Assembly: GCA_031285405.1 (NCBI GenBank)
Contig: JAITWH010000044.1
Coordinates: 117,981 to 181,980 of the forward strand
Source: Alistipes sp.
GTDB lineage: Bacteria > Bacteroidota > Bacteroidia > Bacteroidales > Rikenellaceae
Direction: 5' to 3'
DNA: 64,000 nucleotides
Part shown: in pieces, positions 33,352-41,705 of the stretch
Numbering within the stretch: position 1 is the first letter of the stretch
Layout: each line of letters starts with the position of its first letter
Made by a program: the position numbers and the translations under genes
Notes under the pieces: generated by a model
Told to the model about the DNA's origin: nothing
Seen by the model: the letters and a program-made list of their open reading frames with translations, nothing else
Databases searched by the model: none

Positions 33352-34233
33352 ATGAAAAAAGAGTACATCCCCTTTGTTGAGAAACTGATAGAACTCGCTG
33401 TTGCCGAGGATATAGGCGACGGTGACCACACCTCGTTGGCGTCGATTCCGGCCGAGGCGCAGGGCCGCATGAAGCTGTTGGTCAAGGAGCGCGGCATCAT
33501 CGCGGGCGTCGAGGTCGCCGAGATGGTCTTCCGCCGCTTGGATCCCGACGTGCGGCTGGAGGTGCTGATCGCCGACGGCACGCCGGTCGTGCCGGGCGAC
33601 GTGGTGTTCTACGTCTCGGGCCGAGTCCGCACTCTGCTCCAGAGCGAGCGCATCATCCTCAACATCATGCAGCGCATGACGGGTGTCGCGACCGAGACGG
33701 CGCGCTACGTGACGCTGGTCGAGGGCACGGGTTGCCGCATTCTCGACACGCGCAAGACCACCCCGGGCAGCCGAGTGTTGGACAAGATGGCGGTGAAGAT
33801 GGGCGGCGGCGAGAACCACCGAATGGGGCTGTTCGACATGATACTGCTGAAGGACAACCACATCGACTTCGCGGGCGGCATAGTTCCCGCCATCGAGGGG
33901 GTGCGGCGATACATGGGCGAGCGCGGATTGAAGTTGCCGATCGAGGTGGAGGTGCGCACGATGGAGGATATCGACCTGGTCTTTTCGACCATGGGCGATG
34001 GCCCCGTCGATCGCATCATGTTGGATAACTTCGACGTCGAGATGACCCGCCGCGCCGTCGCCAAGATCGACGGACTGTTGGCCGCCGGACAGAAGATCGA
34101 GATCGAGTCGTCGGGCGGCATCCGCGCCGACAACCTGCGCGAGTACGCCGAAACGGGAGTCGACTTCATCTCCGTCGGCGCCCTCACCCACCAAATCAAG
34201 AGCGTCGACCTTAGCCTTAAAGCGGTGGAATGA
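33352..34233 (+). CDS. nadC: Quinolinate phosphoribosyltransferase (carboxylating)
   Basis: Makes nicotinate mononucleotide from quinolinate and PRPP in NAD synthesis. Seen: 293 residues from ATG at 33352 (a GTG-type start eight codons earlier lies on the promoter). Motifs: DTRKTTPGSR (about residues 137-146), GGGENHRMGL, and LKDNHIDFAGG with the active-site Lys and Asp; ESSGGIRADN near the C-terminus. Normal length. Its stop overlaps the start of the DPP IV gene. No nadA or nadB is in this window. Confidence 0.96.
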   Translation: MKKEYIPFVEKLIELAVAEDIGDGDHTSLASIPAEAQGRMKLLVKERGIIAGVEVAEMVFRRLDPDVRLEVLIADGTPVVPGDVVFYVSGRVRTLLQSERIILNIMQRMTGVATETARYVTLVEGTGCRILDTRKTTPGSRVLDKMAVKMGGGENHRMGLFDMILLKDNHIDFAGGIVPAIEGVRRYMGERGLKLPIEVEVRTMEDIDLVFSTMGDGPVDRIMLDNFDVEMTRRAVAKIDGLLAAGQKIEIESSGGIRADNLREYAETGVDFISVGALTHQIKSVDLSLKAVE

Positions 34234-35876
34234 TGAGAAAACTTTTATTGATAGTATCGCTGTTCGTTGCGACGGGATCAGCAGCCCAAGAGCTCACTCC
34301 ACTTGACAGAACGTCTATCTACCGCCGCTCGTTCACAGCACGTTACGAGTTGACGGGAGAGGTACCGGTACGCGAGGCGGCGCTCTCGCCCGACAGCACG
34401 AAGGTGGGATTCGTGAGGGACAACGACCTGTTTCTGCGCGACATCGCGACCGGCGTCGAGACGCGCCTCACCTCCGACGGCGAGCGCAACCACATCATCA
34501 ACGGCGCCACCGACTGGGTCTACGAAGAGGAGTACGCCTTCACCCGCGCCTGGGAGTGGTCGCCCGACGGCCGCAGCATCGCGTGGTTGCGGTTCGACGA
34601 GACGCTGGTGCCCGAGTTCTCGATGATGCGCTACGACGGGGGGCTCTATCCCGCACCCTACACCTTTAAGTATCCCAAGGCGGGCGAGGCCAACTCGGTC
34701 GTGACGCTACATGTGTACGATCTGGAGGATGGCCTTTCGCGGCAGGTCGAGACAGGCGCCGAAACCGATCAGTACATCCCCCGCATAGGTTGGACACCCG
34801 CCGGCCAGCTGTTCTTCTATCGCGTCAACAGATTGCAGAACCGTTTCGAGGTTGTGTTAGGCGACGGCCGCGTGATTTACGACGAGAGTTCGCCGACCTA
34901 CGTCGAGCGGCCCGACGAGAACACCGTTACGTTCCAGCCCGACGGCCGACACTTCGTGGTGCGCAACGAAACCCGCACTGGCCGGTGGGAGGAGTATCTT
35001 TACAGCGTCGAGGGGGGCTTCGTGGAGTCTCTTTCGGTCGACGCGGAGAAGGACGTGGCACCCCTCGGCATCGACTACTGGAACGAGCGGGTGGCACGCG
35101 GCGAGATAACCGACGGGCGCGAGTTTTTCTCCTTCCCGAACGACGACGGAGTCGAACTTTTCGGTTGGATGCTGAAGCCCGAGGGGTTCGACCCCGCCCG
35201 GAAACACCCCGTTTTCATGACGCAGTACAGCGGCCCGGGGTCGAGGAGCGTCTGCGTGGAGAGGATCGGCGCGGGCGACATGTCGATCTACCGACCGCTG
35301 CTCGACGCGGGCTACATCGTCGCGTGCGTCGACCCCCGCGGAACGGGCGGACGTGGCGAGGCGTTCAAAAAATCGACATACGGCGCACTCGGGAAGTTAG
35401 AAACGGAAGACCAGATCGCCGCGGCGCGTTGGTTGGCGCAAAAACCCTGGGTCGACTCCGCCCGCATAGGCATCTACGGCTGGAGCTACGGCGGGTTCAT
35501 CGCGCTGAACAGCGTGCTGAAGGGGGCGGATGTGTTCGCCGCCGCCGTTGCAGTCGCGCCCGTCACCTCGTGGCGCTTCTACGACACCATCTACACCGAG
35601 ATCTACAACGGCCTGCCCTCCCAGAATCCCGCCGGCTACGACAACAACTCGCCCATCAACTACGCCGGCCTGTTGCAGGGGCGGCTGCTGTTGGTGCACG
35701 GCACGGGCGACGACAACGTCCACGTCCAAAACAGCTACGAGATGGCCCGGGCGTTGGTCGCGGCCGACCGGCGATTCGACATGATGATCTACCCCGACGA
35801 CAACCACTCGATGCGCCCCTCCGGCAGCACCCACATCCGCCAAAAAATCGTGGCGTGGGTCTTAGAAAATCTTTAA
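34230..35876 (+). CDS. dpp4: Dipeptidyl peptidase IV-like, compact form (S9B)
   Basis: Exported serine peptidase that removes Xaa-Pro dipeptides. Seen: 548 residues, against about 720 for Bacteroidota DPP IV. A signal peptide ends near SAAQ. The substrate-binding double Glu is in WVYEEEYAF. The hydrolase domain has the nucleophile in GWSYGGF (about residue 417), Asp in GTGDDNVH and His in DDNHSMRPSG, all intact. The missing part is in the propeller: the protein begins directly at the blade with YRRSFTARYEL, and a further stretch is lost just before the hydrolase domain (about residues 265-290). The start could also be the ATG at 34233. Co-translated with nadC. Confidence 0.88.
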   Translation: MMRKLLLIVSLFVATGSAAQELTPLDRTSIYRRSFTARYELTGEVPVREAALSPDSTKVGFVRDNDLFLRDIATGVETRLTSDGERNHIINGATDWVYEEEYAFTRAWEWSPDGRSIAWLRFDETLVPEFSMMRYDGGLYPAPYTFKYPKAGEANSVVTLHVYDLEDGLSRQVETGAETDQYIPRIGWTPAGQLFFYRVNRLQNRFEVVLGDGRVIYDESSPTYVERPDENTVTFQPDGRHFVVRNETRTGRWEEYLYSVEGGFVESLSVDAEKDVAPLGIDYWNERVARGEITDGREFFSFPNDDGVELFGWMLKPEGFDPARKHPVFMTQYSGPGSRSVCVERIGAGDMSIYRPLLDAGYIVACVDPRGTGGRGEAFKKSTYGALGKLETEDQIAAARWLAQKPWVDSARIGIYGWSYGGFIALNSVLKGADVFAAAVAVAPVTSWRFYDTIYTEIYNGLPSQNPAGYDNNSPINYAGLLQGRLLLVHGTGDDNVHVQNSYEMARALVAADRRFDMMIYPDDNHSMRPSGSTHIRQKIVAWVLENL

Positions 35877-35889
35877 AAATATCGAAGCC

Positions 35890-36498
35890 ATGAAAAAAAA
35901 CCTTCTCGCCACGATTTTTTGCCTGTCGCTCTGCCTCGCCGGATGCGGCCCCGATTGCGCCCCGATCCCGACGCCCGAGCTCGACCGCGTGGAGGCCACC
36001 CTCTCCGCCGAGGGTGATTTCGCGTCCGACCTGCGACTCGACCTCTCGCTCGATGTGAGGTACATCACCGCGATTCCCGCAAGGTTCTCGCTCATTCAGA
36101 CGGCCCGCGCATGCAGCCCCGCCGACCCCGCCGGCTTCATCGACGAGATATCGAGGATGACACTCACCTGCGACAGGTCGATCCGAGGGTTCTCCGCGGG
36201 GCAAAACATCCTCACCACGAGTGCCGACGTTTTTTGGATCCGCAACGGCGCCCCCTCCGAATCGCCGATCACGCTGGGGCAGTGGCTCGAACTGATGAAC
36301 GAGGGCGACGACTCCTCTTTAGGCGGACGTTACAGCGACCTGCTGATGTGGCGCGACGCCTACGACGTGGCCATCGCCTTCATTCCCGAGGGGACTGATG
36401 CCGCGGCGGGCGAATACAACTTCACCTTCACGATGGAGATGCGGAGCGGCACCCGATACGAAACGAACTTCGCACCCGTAACAATTGCGACACTATGA
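35890..36498 (+). CDS. Hypothetical lipoprotein, paralogue 1
   Basis: A 202-residue lipoprotein with signal MKKNLLATIFCLSLCLAGC and several cysteines just after the lipobox. Conserved patches shared with the next gene: MTLTCDR, WLELMNEG and GEYNFTFTMEMRSG. This pattern resembles small Bacteroidales lipoproteins of DUF5034 type, but that assignment is uncertain. It starts 13 bases after the DPP IV stop and overlaps the next start by four bases, so the three are probably co-transcribed. Envelope location inferred; function unknown. Confidence 0.7.
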   Translation: MKKNLLATIFCLSLCLAGCGPDCAPIPTPELDRVEATLSAEGDFASDLRLDLSLDVRYITAIPARFSLIQTARACSPADPAGFIDEISRMTLTCDRSIRGFSAGQNILTTSADVFWIRNGAPSESPITLGQWLELMNEGDDSSLGGRYSDLLMWRDAYDVAIAFIPEGTDAAAGEYNFTFTMEMRSGTRYETNFAPVTIATL

Positions 36499-37139
36499 GA
36501 AAGATATTACTGTACCTCGTCGCCGCGGCCACGACGTTATCTTGCAATAACTCTCCCGACGGGCCATGCGTTTCGTATGGCAAGGGTACGAAGGTTACCG
36601 ACCTGCGGGCCGAACTATGCGACGGAGATGTCGCCATCGAGGGGCTCTCCCCCCTCGCCTCGGCCGACTTGAGGCTGAAACTCTTCTGCGAGATATCGAC
36701 CATCGAGGGTGCTATGTATACCAAGGGCTCCACCGACTACGATTGCACTCCGAGGGAGAACGTCGGACTCGACCCGACTCTGCGAGGAATCACCCTAACC
36801 TGCGACCGGCCGATCGCAAACATCGAGGCGGGCGAGGATCTGATCTCCGTCATACGTCCGCGCGTCACTGTCAAGGGGCGTTACGACTGGTCGGTCGAGG
36901 AGTGGGTGTCGGTGTTGAACAACGGGTTCATACCCGACGCCAACTACCCGGGCTCACTGATCCACGGCACCGTCCTGCCGCCGGACATGACATACGAGTT
37001 CGACATCGAGCTCTTCCCCTACTTCGTCACCGTCACCGAGGGTGAATACTCGTTTACGCTGCGGATGGATTTCGGTTGGGATACCATGGGCGATGATTAC
37101 TCTTACACCGAGACTTTTACCGGCATTCGCCTTAAATGA
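36495..37139 (+). CDS. Hypothetical lipoprotein, paralogue 2
   Basis: A 214-residue lipoprotein (lipobox T-L-S-C, Cys at about residue 17). It shares with paralogue 1 the series ITLTCDRPI, a W-V-x-V-L-N-N-G segment and a C-terminal GEYSFTLRMDF, in the same order and spacing. This points to a tandem duplication followed by strong divergence. ATGA overlap with the preceding gene. The der promoter begins two bases after its stop. Function unknown. Confidence 0.7.
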   Translation: MRKILLYLVAAATTLSCNNSPDGPCVSYGKGTKVTDLRAELCDGDVAIEGLSPLASADLRLKLFCEISTIEGAMYTKGSTDYDCTPRENVGLDPTLRGITLTCDRPIANIEAGEDLISVIRPRVTVKGRYDWSVEEWVSVLNNGFIPDANYPGSLIHGTVLPPDMTYEFDIELFPYFVTVTEGEYSFTLRMDFGWDTMGDDYSYTETFTGIRLK

Positions 37140-37140
37140 T

Positions 37141-37148
37141 TACCTTTG
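37141..37148 (+). promoter_or_regulatory. der -7 element
   Basis: TACCTTTG, 20 bases before the der ATG; AAGAAG lies between them as a possible ribosome site. Confidence 0.55.
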
Positions 37149-37168
37149 CCACCCTAAACTAAGAAGTT

Positions 37169-38473
37169 ATGAGTCTCGTCGCAATAGTAGGCCGGCCAAA
37201 TGTCGGCAAAAGCACACTGTTCAACCGCCTTGTCGGCACGCGTCAGGCGATCGTCGACGCCACCGCCGGCACCACGCGCGATCGCCACTACGGCAAGACC
37301 GACTGGAACGGTCGCGAATTCTCGGTGATCGACACCGGCGGATATTCGGTCGGATCGGACGACGTGTTCGAGGATGACATTCGCCGCCAGGTGATGCTGG
37401 CCATCGACGAGGCCGACGTCATTCTGTTCCTCGTGGAGGTGGGCACCGGCATCACCGACCTCGACGAGATGATGGCGGGGCAGCTGCGCAAGTCGGGCAA
37501 AAAAGTGCTGTTGGTGGTGAACAAGGTCGACAACAACGAGCAGATGTACGCCACCCACGAGTTCTACGCCTTCGGTCTGGGCGACCCGTTCGCCATCAGT
37601 TCGATGTCGGGCAGCGGCACGGGCGACCTGTTGGACGCGGTCACCAAGGCGCTGCCTGACGACGCGCAGGCCGACGTGTTGGACGACCTGCCGCGCATCA
37701 CCATCGTCGGACGCCCCAACGTCGGCAAGTCGTCGCTCACCAACGCCCTCTTGGGCGAGGAGCGCAACATCGTCACCCCCACCGCCGGCACCACGCGCGA
37801 CTCGATCTACACACGCTACAACAAGTTCGGCATGGATTTCTACTTGGTCGACACCGCCGGAATGCGCAAAAAGGGCAAGACGATGGACAATCTCGAATTC
37901 TACTCGGTGATGCGCTCCATCCGTTCGATCGAGGCGAGCGACGTGTGCGTGCTGATGTTGGACGCCGAGAATGGCATCGAGTCGCAGGACATGAACATAT
38001 TCCGACTCATCGAGCGCAACAAAAAGGGGTGCGTGATAGTGGTCAACAAGTGGGACCTGATAGAGAAAGACACCCACACCATGAAGCAGTGGCGCGAGCA
38101 CCTCGAACGCAAGATCGCCCCGTGGAGCGACGTGCCCATCATCTTCACCTCGGTGATGAACAAGCAGCGCATCATGGAGGTGTTGCAGACGGCCATGAAG
38201 GTGTGCGAAAACCGCGTCCGGAAGGTGCCCACCTCGGCGCTCAACGACTTCATCCTGCCCATCATCTCCGAGACACCGCCGCCCGCTATCAAGGGTAAGT
38301 ACATACGTATCAAGTATGTAACCCAGCTCGCCTCGCCCACACCCACGTTCGCGTTCTTCGTCAACCTGCCGCAGTACATCCGCGAGCCATACCGACGATT
38401 CTTAGAGAACAAACTGCGCGCCGAATGGGACTTCAGCGGCGTACCCTTGCAGATATTCTTCCGACAGAAGTAG
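37169..38473 (+). CDS. der: Ribosome biogenesis GTPase Der (EngA)
   Basis: Double-GTPase needed for 50S subunit assembly. Seen: 434 residues. First G domain: [12 protein letters not shown] (about residues 8-19), DTGGYS, NKVD (about 119). Second G domain: [12 protein letters not shown] (about 181), [13 protein letters not shown] (about 295). A KH-like C-terminal domain follows with [17 protein letters not shown]. Family length and order are normal. It has its own promoter and stands between lipoprotein genes. Confidence 0.97.
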   Translation: MSLVAIVGRPNVGKSTLFNRLVGTRQAIVDATAGTTRDRHYGKTDWNGREFSVIDTGGYSVGSDDVFEDDIRRQVMLAIDEADVILFLVEVGTGITDLDEMMAGQLRKSGKKVLLVVNKVDNNEQMYATHEFYAFGLGDPFAISSMSGSGTGDLLDAVTKALPDDAQADVLDDLPRITIVGRPNVGKSSLTNALLGEERNIVTPTAGTTRDSIYTRYNKFGMDFYLVDTAGMRKKGKTMDNLEFYSVMRSIRSIEASDVCVLMLDAENGIESQDMNIFRLIERNKKGCVIVVNKWDLIEKDTHTMKQWREHLERKIAPWSDVPIIFTSVMNKQRIMEVLQTAMKVCENRVRKVPTSALNDFILPIISETPPPAIKGKYIRIKYVTQLASPTPTFAFFVNLPQYIREPYRRFLENKLRAEWDFSGVPLQIFFRQK

Positions 38474-38561
38474 AGCCGCAGCTGCCCGGGCAGGCCAAGT
38501 GGATTTGCAATTAAGTCGAGTTTGCACTATATTCGCATCATAATCTTAAAACGAGACTTTG

Positions 38562-39407
38562 ATGAGGACAAATTTTTTCATTTTAGTGATGGCCGTAGTG
38601 GTGGCGACATTGTTTTCCGGCTGCGAGGACAATGGGCCGATGCCCCCTACGAACATACCGGTACCTCCCACAAATATAACGGATGACAATGGTAGTCTGG
38701 TTGAGATTCGAGGCCGGATAGACAATGTCCGTGCGCGCAAATCCGTCCCCGATCCGGGCGACAGTCCCAAGCAGTTCTACTCACTACGATTCAGCGATCT
38801 CGATCCGGGCAGCTACACAATCCACATGTGCGTCGAAAAGGTGGTCGACGACGAGACGGTGGTGTTCGACATCGCACAGGCGGCTGTCTCGAAAAATGGC
38901 GACTTCGCGCTCAAAATGCCGACCGCGGTTGAGTCCGAATGGCTCGACAACATCCCCGAGGGGACGGAGCGGCTGTGGGAGATGACAGATTGGAACCATG
39001 TGGAACTGGACGGCATCCCCGACGAGATCGAGATATCGAACCCCGAGGCTGAAATGTGCGTCGCGGACCTCTACATGGAGCGCGCCGAGGATGGCCAAAG
39101 ATTTTATCTATATTATGGAGGCCCCGATAAAGAGAGCTACCATACGACCGACCTCTCCGCCGTCTCCTCGTCGGGTCTGCTTTTCACATCTGCCGCGGTG
39201 GAGATCGTCGGAAAATCAGAGAGCAAAATGTATCCGGAACAGCCGTACGGCATGCCTCGCGCCTTCGACATAACCTCGACCGAAGGATGGAGTTGGGTTC
39301 ACTATGTGGTGAACGGCATGAGCAGCTATCTCGGTTGGACAACCGTCTACCCCGACTGGGCTGTGATGTCGTACTCCGCCCAAGCTATCTACAACGACAC
39401 CCCATAA
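38562..39407 (+). CDS. Hypothetical lipoprotein
   Basis: A 281-residue lipoprotein starting at ATG 38562 (a TTG directly before it is less likely). Signal peptide with lipobox F-S-G-C, Cys at about residue 22, then a Pro-Thr-Asn-rich linker with two PPTNI repeats, and a mainly beta-strand mature domain. No family recognised. The codon use and AT-richer 5' end look slightly different from der. Its TAA stop is followed nine bases later by an AACG hairpin. Convergent with the DUF5606 gene across repeat and palindrome-array DNA. Confidence 0.7.
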   Translation: MRTNFFILVMAVVVATLFSGCEDNGPMPPTNIPVPPTNITDDNGSLVEIRGRIDNVRARKSVPDPGDSPKQFYSLRFSDLDPGSYTIHMCVEKVVDDETVVFDIAQAAVSKNGDFALKMPTAVESEWLDNIPEGTERLWEMTDWNHVELDGIPDEIEISNPEAEMCVADLYMERAEDGQRFYLYYGGPDKESYHTTDLSAVSSSGLLFTSAAVEIVGKSESKMYPEQPYGMPRAFDITSTEGWSWVHYVVNGMSSYLGWTTVYPDWAVMSYSAQAIYNDTP

Positions 39408-39416
39408 GGCGGAACG

Positions 39417-39495
39417 GCGGCAACGGCCGCAGCGATTTTAGCTACGCAGAATGTTACTTTTGCAAATTCAAAAGTAACCAAAAAATTGCCGGAGC
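39417..39495. repeat. Partial composite element E
   Basis: GCGGCAACGGCCGC (39417-39430), tail AGCGATTTTAGCTACGCAG, then the GTTACTTTTG/CAAAAGTAAC hairpin (39453-39478) and a CCAAAAAATTGCCGG remnant. These are the outer modules of the composite elements without the rest. Together with 39546-39829 this accounts for the 481 bases without a gene between 39407 and 39889. Confidence 0.75.
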
Positions 39496-39545
39496 CGCGG
39501 GGGTGGCGGTAGTGATTTTGGGCTTGAGAGGGGGTTAGGGTGTTA

Positions 39546-39791
39546 AAAAAGCGTGACATATGTCACGCTTTTTTTTGGGCTGGTGTTACCTATGTCACGC
39601 TTTTTTAGTTGGCTGGTGTTACCTATGTAACGGTTTTTTTTGGGCGAGTGTTACCGATGTTACACTTTTTTCGGGCCGAGTGTTACCGATGTAACGCTTT
39701 TTTTGGTGCTTTTTTGCGGTTTTTTGGGGTCGTTGCCTCTTATTAATATAGGTATGGCCTCTTTTTGCCTCCTGTTTTTTGGTCTAAACAC
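39546..39791 (-). ncRNA. Candidate noncoding RNA with five tandem hairpins
   Basis: From the promoter at 39798-39829 a minus-strand RNA would run about 95 bases and then through palindromes at 39682-39695, 39650-39663, 39618-39631, 39585-39598 and 39551-39568, centres 32-33 bp apart. The last is GCGTGACATATGTCACGC with A and T runs on either side, identical to the last hairpin of the 6855-7026 array. The order of variants (ATCGG or AACATCGG first, CCGTTACATAGG in the middle, GCGTGACATATG last) is conserved between the two loci. The start is inferred; no reading frame of note is present. Confidence 0.5.
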
Positions 39792-39797
39792 ATTTCA

Positions 39798-39829
39798 CAA
39801 ATATAGTGAATTTTTCGAGAGAATGCAAA
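39798..39829 (-). promoter_or_regulatory. Orphan Bacteroidota promoter
   Basis: On the minus strand TTTG (39826-39829), exactly 20 bases, then TATATTTG (39798-39805): consensus in both halves. It points away from DUF5606 and into the palindrome array; no gene follows. Confidence 0.7.
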
Positions 39830-39888
39830 TTTCTCGGGTGGTTTTTTTTCAAAAAAAGGGGCGGTCGCGTAAAAAAACGCATGGAAAA

Positions 39889-40341
39889 TTATTCCGCGTC
39901 GGGAGCGTTGTCGGGAGCGTTGTCGGAGGCCTCGGCGGGGGCGTCGTAGTCGGGCAGGGTGAATTCGGTCATGCCGGCGGCGACGAGGGCGTTGAACCAT
40001 TGGACGATCTTTTTCATGTCCGATGCGTGTACGCGGTCGGGGTCGTAGTCGGGCACGACTTCGGCGAATGTGGCGGCGATTTTCCGCGGATCCTCTTTGT
40101 GTCCGATGGTCGGTTTTCCGCCGGTGTGGGTGTAGAAGGCGGTGAATATGTCGGCCAGCGGCCTGTCTTCGCCCTCGGTGAAGACGGAGATGTCGGTCAT
40201 GGTGCTGACCCGCGCGTTGGAGGGCACGTTCATCCGTTTGCCGTCGGCCAGTGCCTCGACGATGACTCCGCGCGTGCTCTGCGCCACAAATTTGTAAAGT
40301 CCCGGATAGCCGCTCACGGCCAGTATCTCTTTCAGTTCCAT
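39889..40341 (-). CDS. DUF5606 family protein
   Basis: A 150-residue cytoplasmic protein of the Bacteroidota DUF5606 family, function unknown. Seen: start at ATG 40341 (four codons inside the open frame), giving MELKEILAVSGYPGLYKFV, the conserved N-terminus; GVIVEALADGKRMNVP and ISVFTEGEDRPLADIF follow. The C-terminal 20 residues are an Ala/Asp/Asn-Pro low-complexity tail. A TATCTTTG element lies 27 bases upstream. Convergent with the lipoprotein at 38562. Confidence 0.85.
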   Translation of the reverse strand: MELKEILAVSGYPGLYKFVAQSTRGVIVEALADGKRMNVPSNARVSTMTDISVFTEGEDRPLADIFTAFYTHTGGKPTIGHKEDPRKIAATFAEVVPDYDPDRVHASDMKKIVQWFNALVAAGMTEFTLPDYDAPAEASDNAPDNAPDAE

Positions 40342-40368
40342 TTTTTCGTTCAATTACTTTTGATGCCG

Positions 40369-40376
40369 CAAAGATA
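40369..40376 (-). promoter_or_regulatory. DUF5606 gene -7 element
   Basis: TATCTTTG on the minus strand, 27 bases before the start codon at 40341. No clear -33 half. Confidence 0.5.
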
Positions 40377-40420
40377 GTTCTTTTCGCGTAGCCTGATTCT
40401 TAATTTTTAATTCTTAATTC

Positions 40421-41422
40421 TTAATTGCTGTAAAGATCGCCCTGTCGGACATCGAGTTCTTCGAGTCGTCGGTCGAGGCGTGCCATGAGCTCTTCGTTGC
40501 GCACGAGGCCCCAGTCGCGGCCGATGCGGTGGCGCGGGGGCGCCTCGCCGGCGAAGCGTTCGACCACCAGCGTGGGGCGCAGTCGCCGCAGGATTTCGAT
40601 GAAAAAGTCGATGTATTCGTCCATCCCGCGGAACGGATATCGGCTCGGGTCGCGCTCGTAGTCGAGGGCCATCGCCGTGTCGCGGAAAATTTGCAGCTGG
40701 TGGAACTTCACCGTCGTCAGCGGCAGCGCGTTGATCGTGGCGGCCTGGGCCACGAGCATCTCGTCGGTCTCGCCCGGAAATCCCAATATGAAGTGGGCAC
40801 CGATGTGCAGGCCGCCGCCTGTTGCGTGTGCGTTTTTGGTCTCTGAAACCCGCTCCGCCTCCAGAGCTCGCGCCCGCTCGGCAGTCATCTCCACCGCACG
40901 TCGCGCCGCCTCGAAGTCGTGCCCGCGGTTGATCGCACGCAGCGTCTCGTCGTATGTCGACTCGATGCCGTACTCGATCGCAACGTAATGATCACGTGCA
41001 AGTTCGGCGAAATAGTCTAACTTGGCCGCGTCAACACAGTCGGGTCGCGTGCCCACCACGATTCCCGACACACGCGGATGCGCCAACGCCTCGCCGTACA
41101 CCCGCCGCAGCGTCTCCAGGTCGGCGTAGGTGTTCGAAAATGACTGAAAATAGGCCAGATAGCCCTCCGCACGTCGGTACCGGCGGGCGTGAAACTCGAT
41201 CCCCTCGTCGATCTGCCTCGTGACTCCCTTCGACGGCACAAGGTACGACGGCGTGAACGCATCGTTGTTGCAAAACGTGCAGCCGCCCGTCGACAGCCGC
41301 CCGTCGCGATTGGGACAGGTGAACCCCGCATTGATGGCCACCTTCTGAACACGCCCGCCCAACAACTCCCGAAAATATCGCGAGTAACTGTTAAACCTTC
41401 TATCGTCTCCCCAGGGCTCCAT
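40421..41422 (-). CDS. TIGR01212 radical SAM protein (YhcC type)
   Basis: Radical SAM enzyme of the YhcC family, whose reaction is not established. Seen: 333 residues with the iron-sulfur cysteines in TCPNRDGRLSTGGCTFCNN (about residues 35-53), the wide spacing seen in this family rather than CxxxCxxC. SAM-binding patches GYLAYFQSFSNTYA, VVGTRPDC and IEYGIES follow. A Thr-Gly-Gly-containing segment near residue 205 (about 15 residues rich in Glu, Arg and Ala before it) looks like a lineage-specific insertion. Length near the family norm. Flanked upstream by composite element D. Confidence 0.88.
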   Translation of the reverse strand: MEPWGDDRRFNSYSRYFRELLGGRVQKVAINAGFTCPNRDGRLSTGGCTFCNNDAFTPSYLVPSKGVTRQIDEGIEFHARRYRRAEGYLAYFQSFSNTYADLETLRRVYGEALAHPRVSGIVVGTRPDCVDAAKLDYFAELARDHYVAIEYGIESTYDETLRAINRGHDFEAARRAVEMTAERARALEAERVSETKNAHATGGGLHIGAHFILGFPGETDEMLVAQAATINALPLTTVKFHQLQIFRDTAMALDYERDPSRYPFRGMDEYIDFFIEILRRLRPTLVVERFAGEAPPRHRIGRDWGLVRNEELMARLDRRLEELDVRQGDLYSN

Positions 41423-41433
41423 TTTTTTTACAC

Positions 41434-41705
41434 GTTACTTTTGGCAAATCCCAAAAGTAACCAAAAAGATTGCCGGAACGCCGGCAGCGTTTTTTTTGTT
41501 TACGGTATTTTGCGGTTGCACGGAGTGCAACACTATTTTCAATTAATTTCTGATCTCGAAAATAAATTTTCGGAGTCAGAAATTAATTGAAAAATAGTAG
41601 CAGGGCATTCGCCCTGCCGCAAAATCCGAACCCTCAATATCGAGAAACGAAGTTTCTCTAAAAATTTTTGGGCGACTTTTTTAAAAGTCGCGATATTGCG
41701 TAGCT
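41434..41705. repeat. Composite hairpin element D (full length)
   Basis: Order: GTTACTTTTGG hairpin (41434-41461), AACG hairpin (41472-41485), inner module 41508-41624 bounded by TTTTGCGG and CCGCAAAA, GAGAAACGAAGTTTCTC (41642-41658), GCGACTTTTTTAAAAGTCGC (41672-41691), GCGTAGCTA. The inner module has GTTGCACGGAGTGCAAC, a 65-bp inverted repeat and GCAGGGCATTCGCCCTGC. The TAG stop of the downstream-facing gene at 41704 lies in the final TAGCTACGC tag. Confidence 0.85.

Noticed and set aside
39546..39700. Possible CRISPR array
   Set aside because: Units are 14-18-base palindromes with variable sequence at 32-33 bp spacing; there is no constant 24-36-base repeat, no unique spacers and no cas gene in the window.
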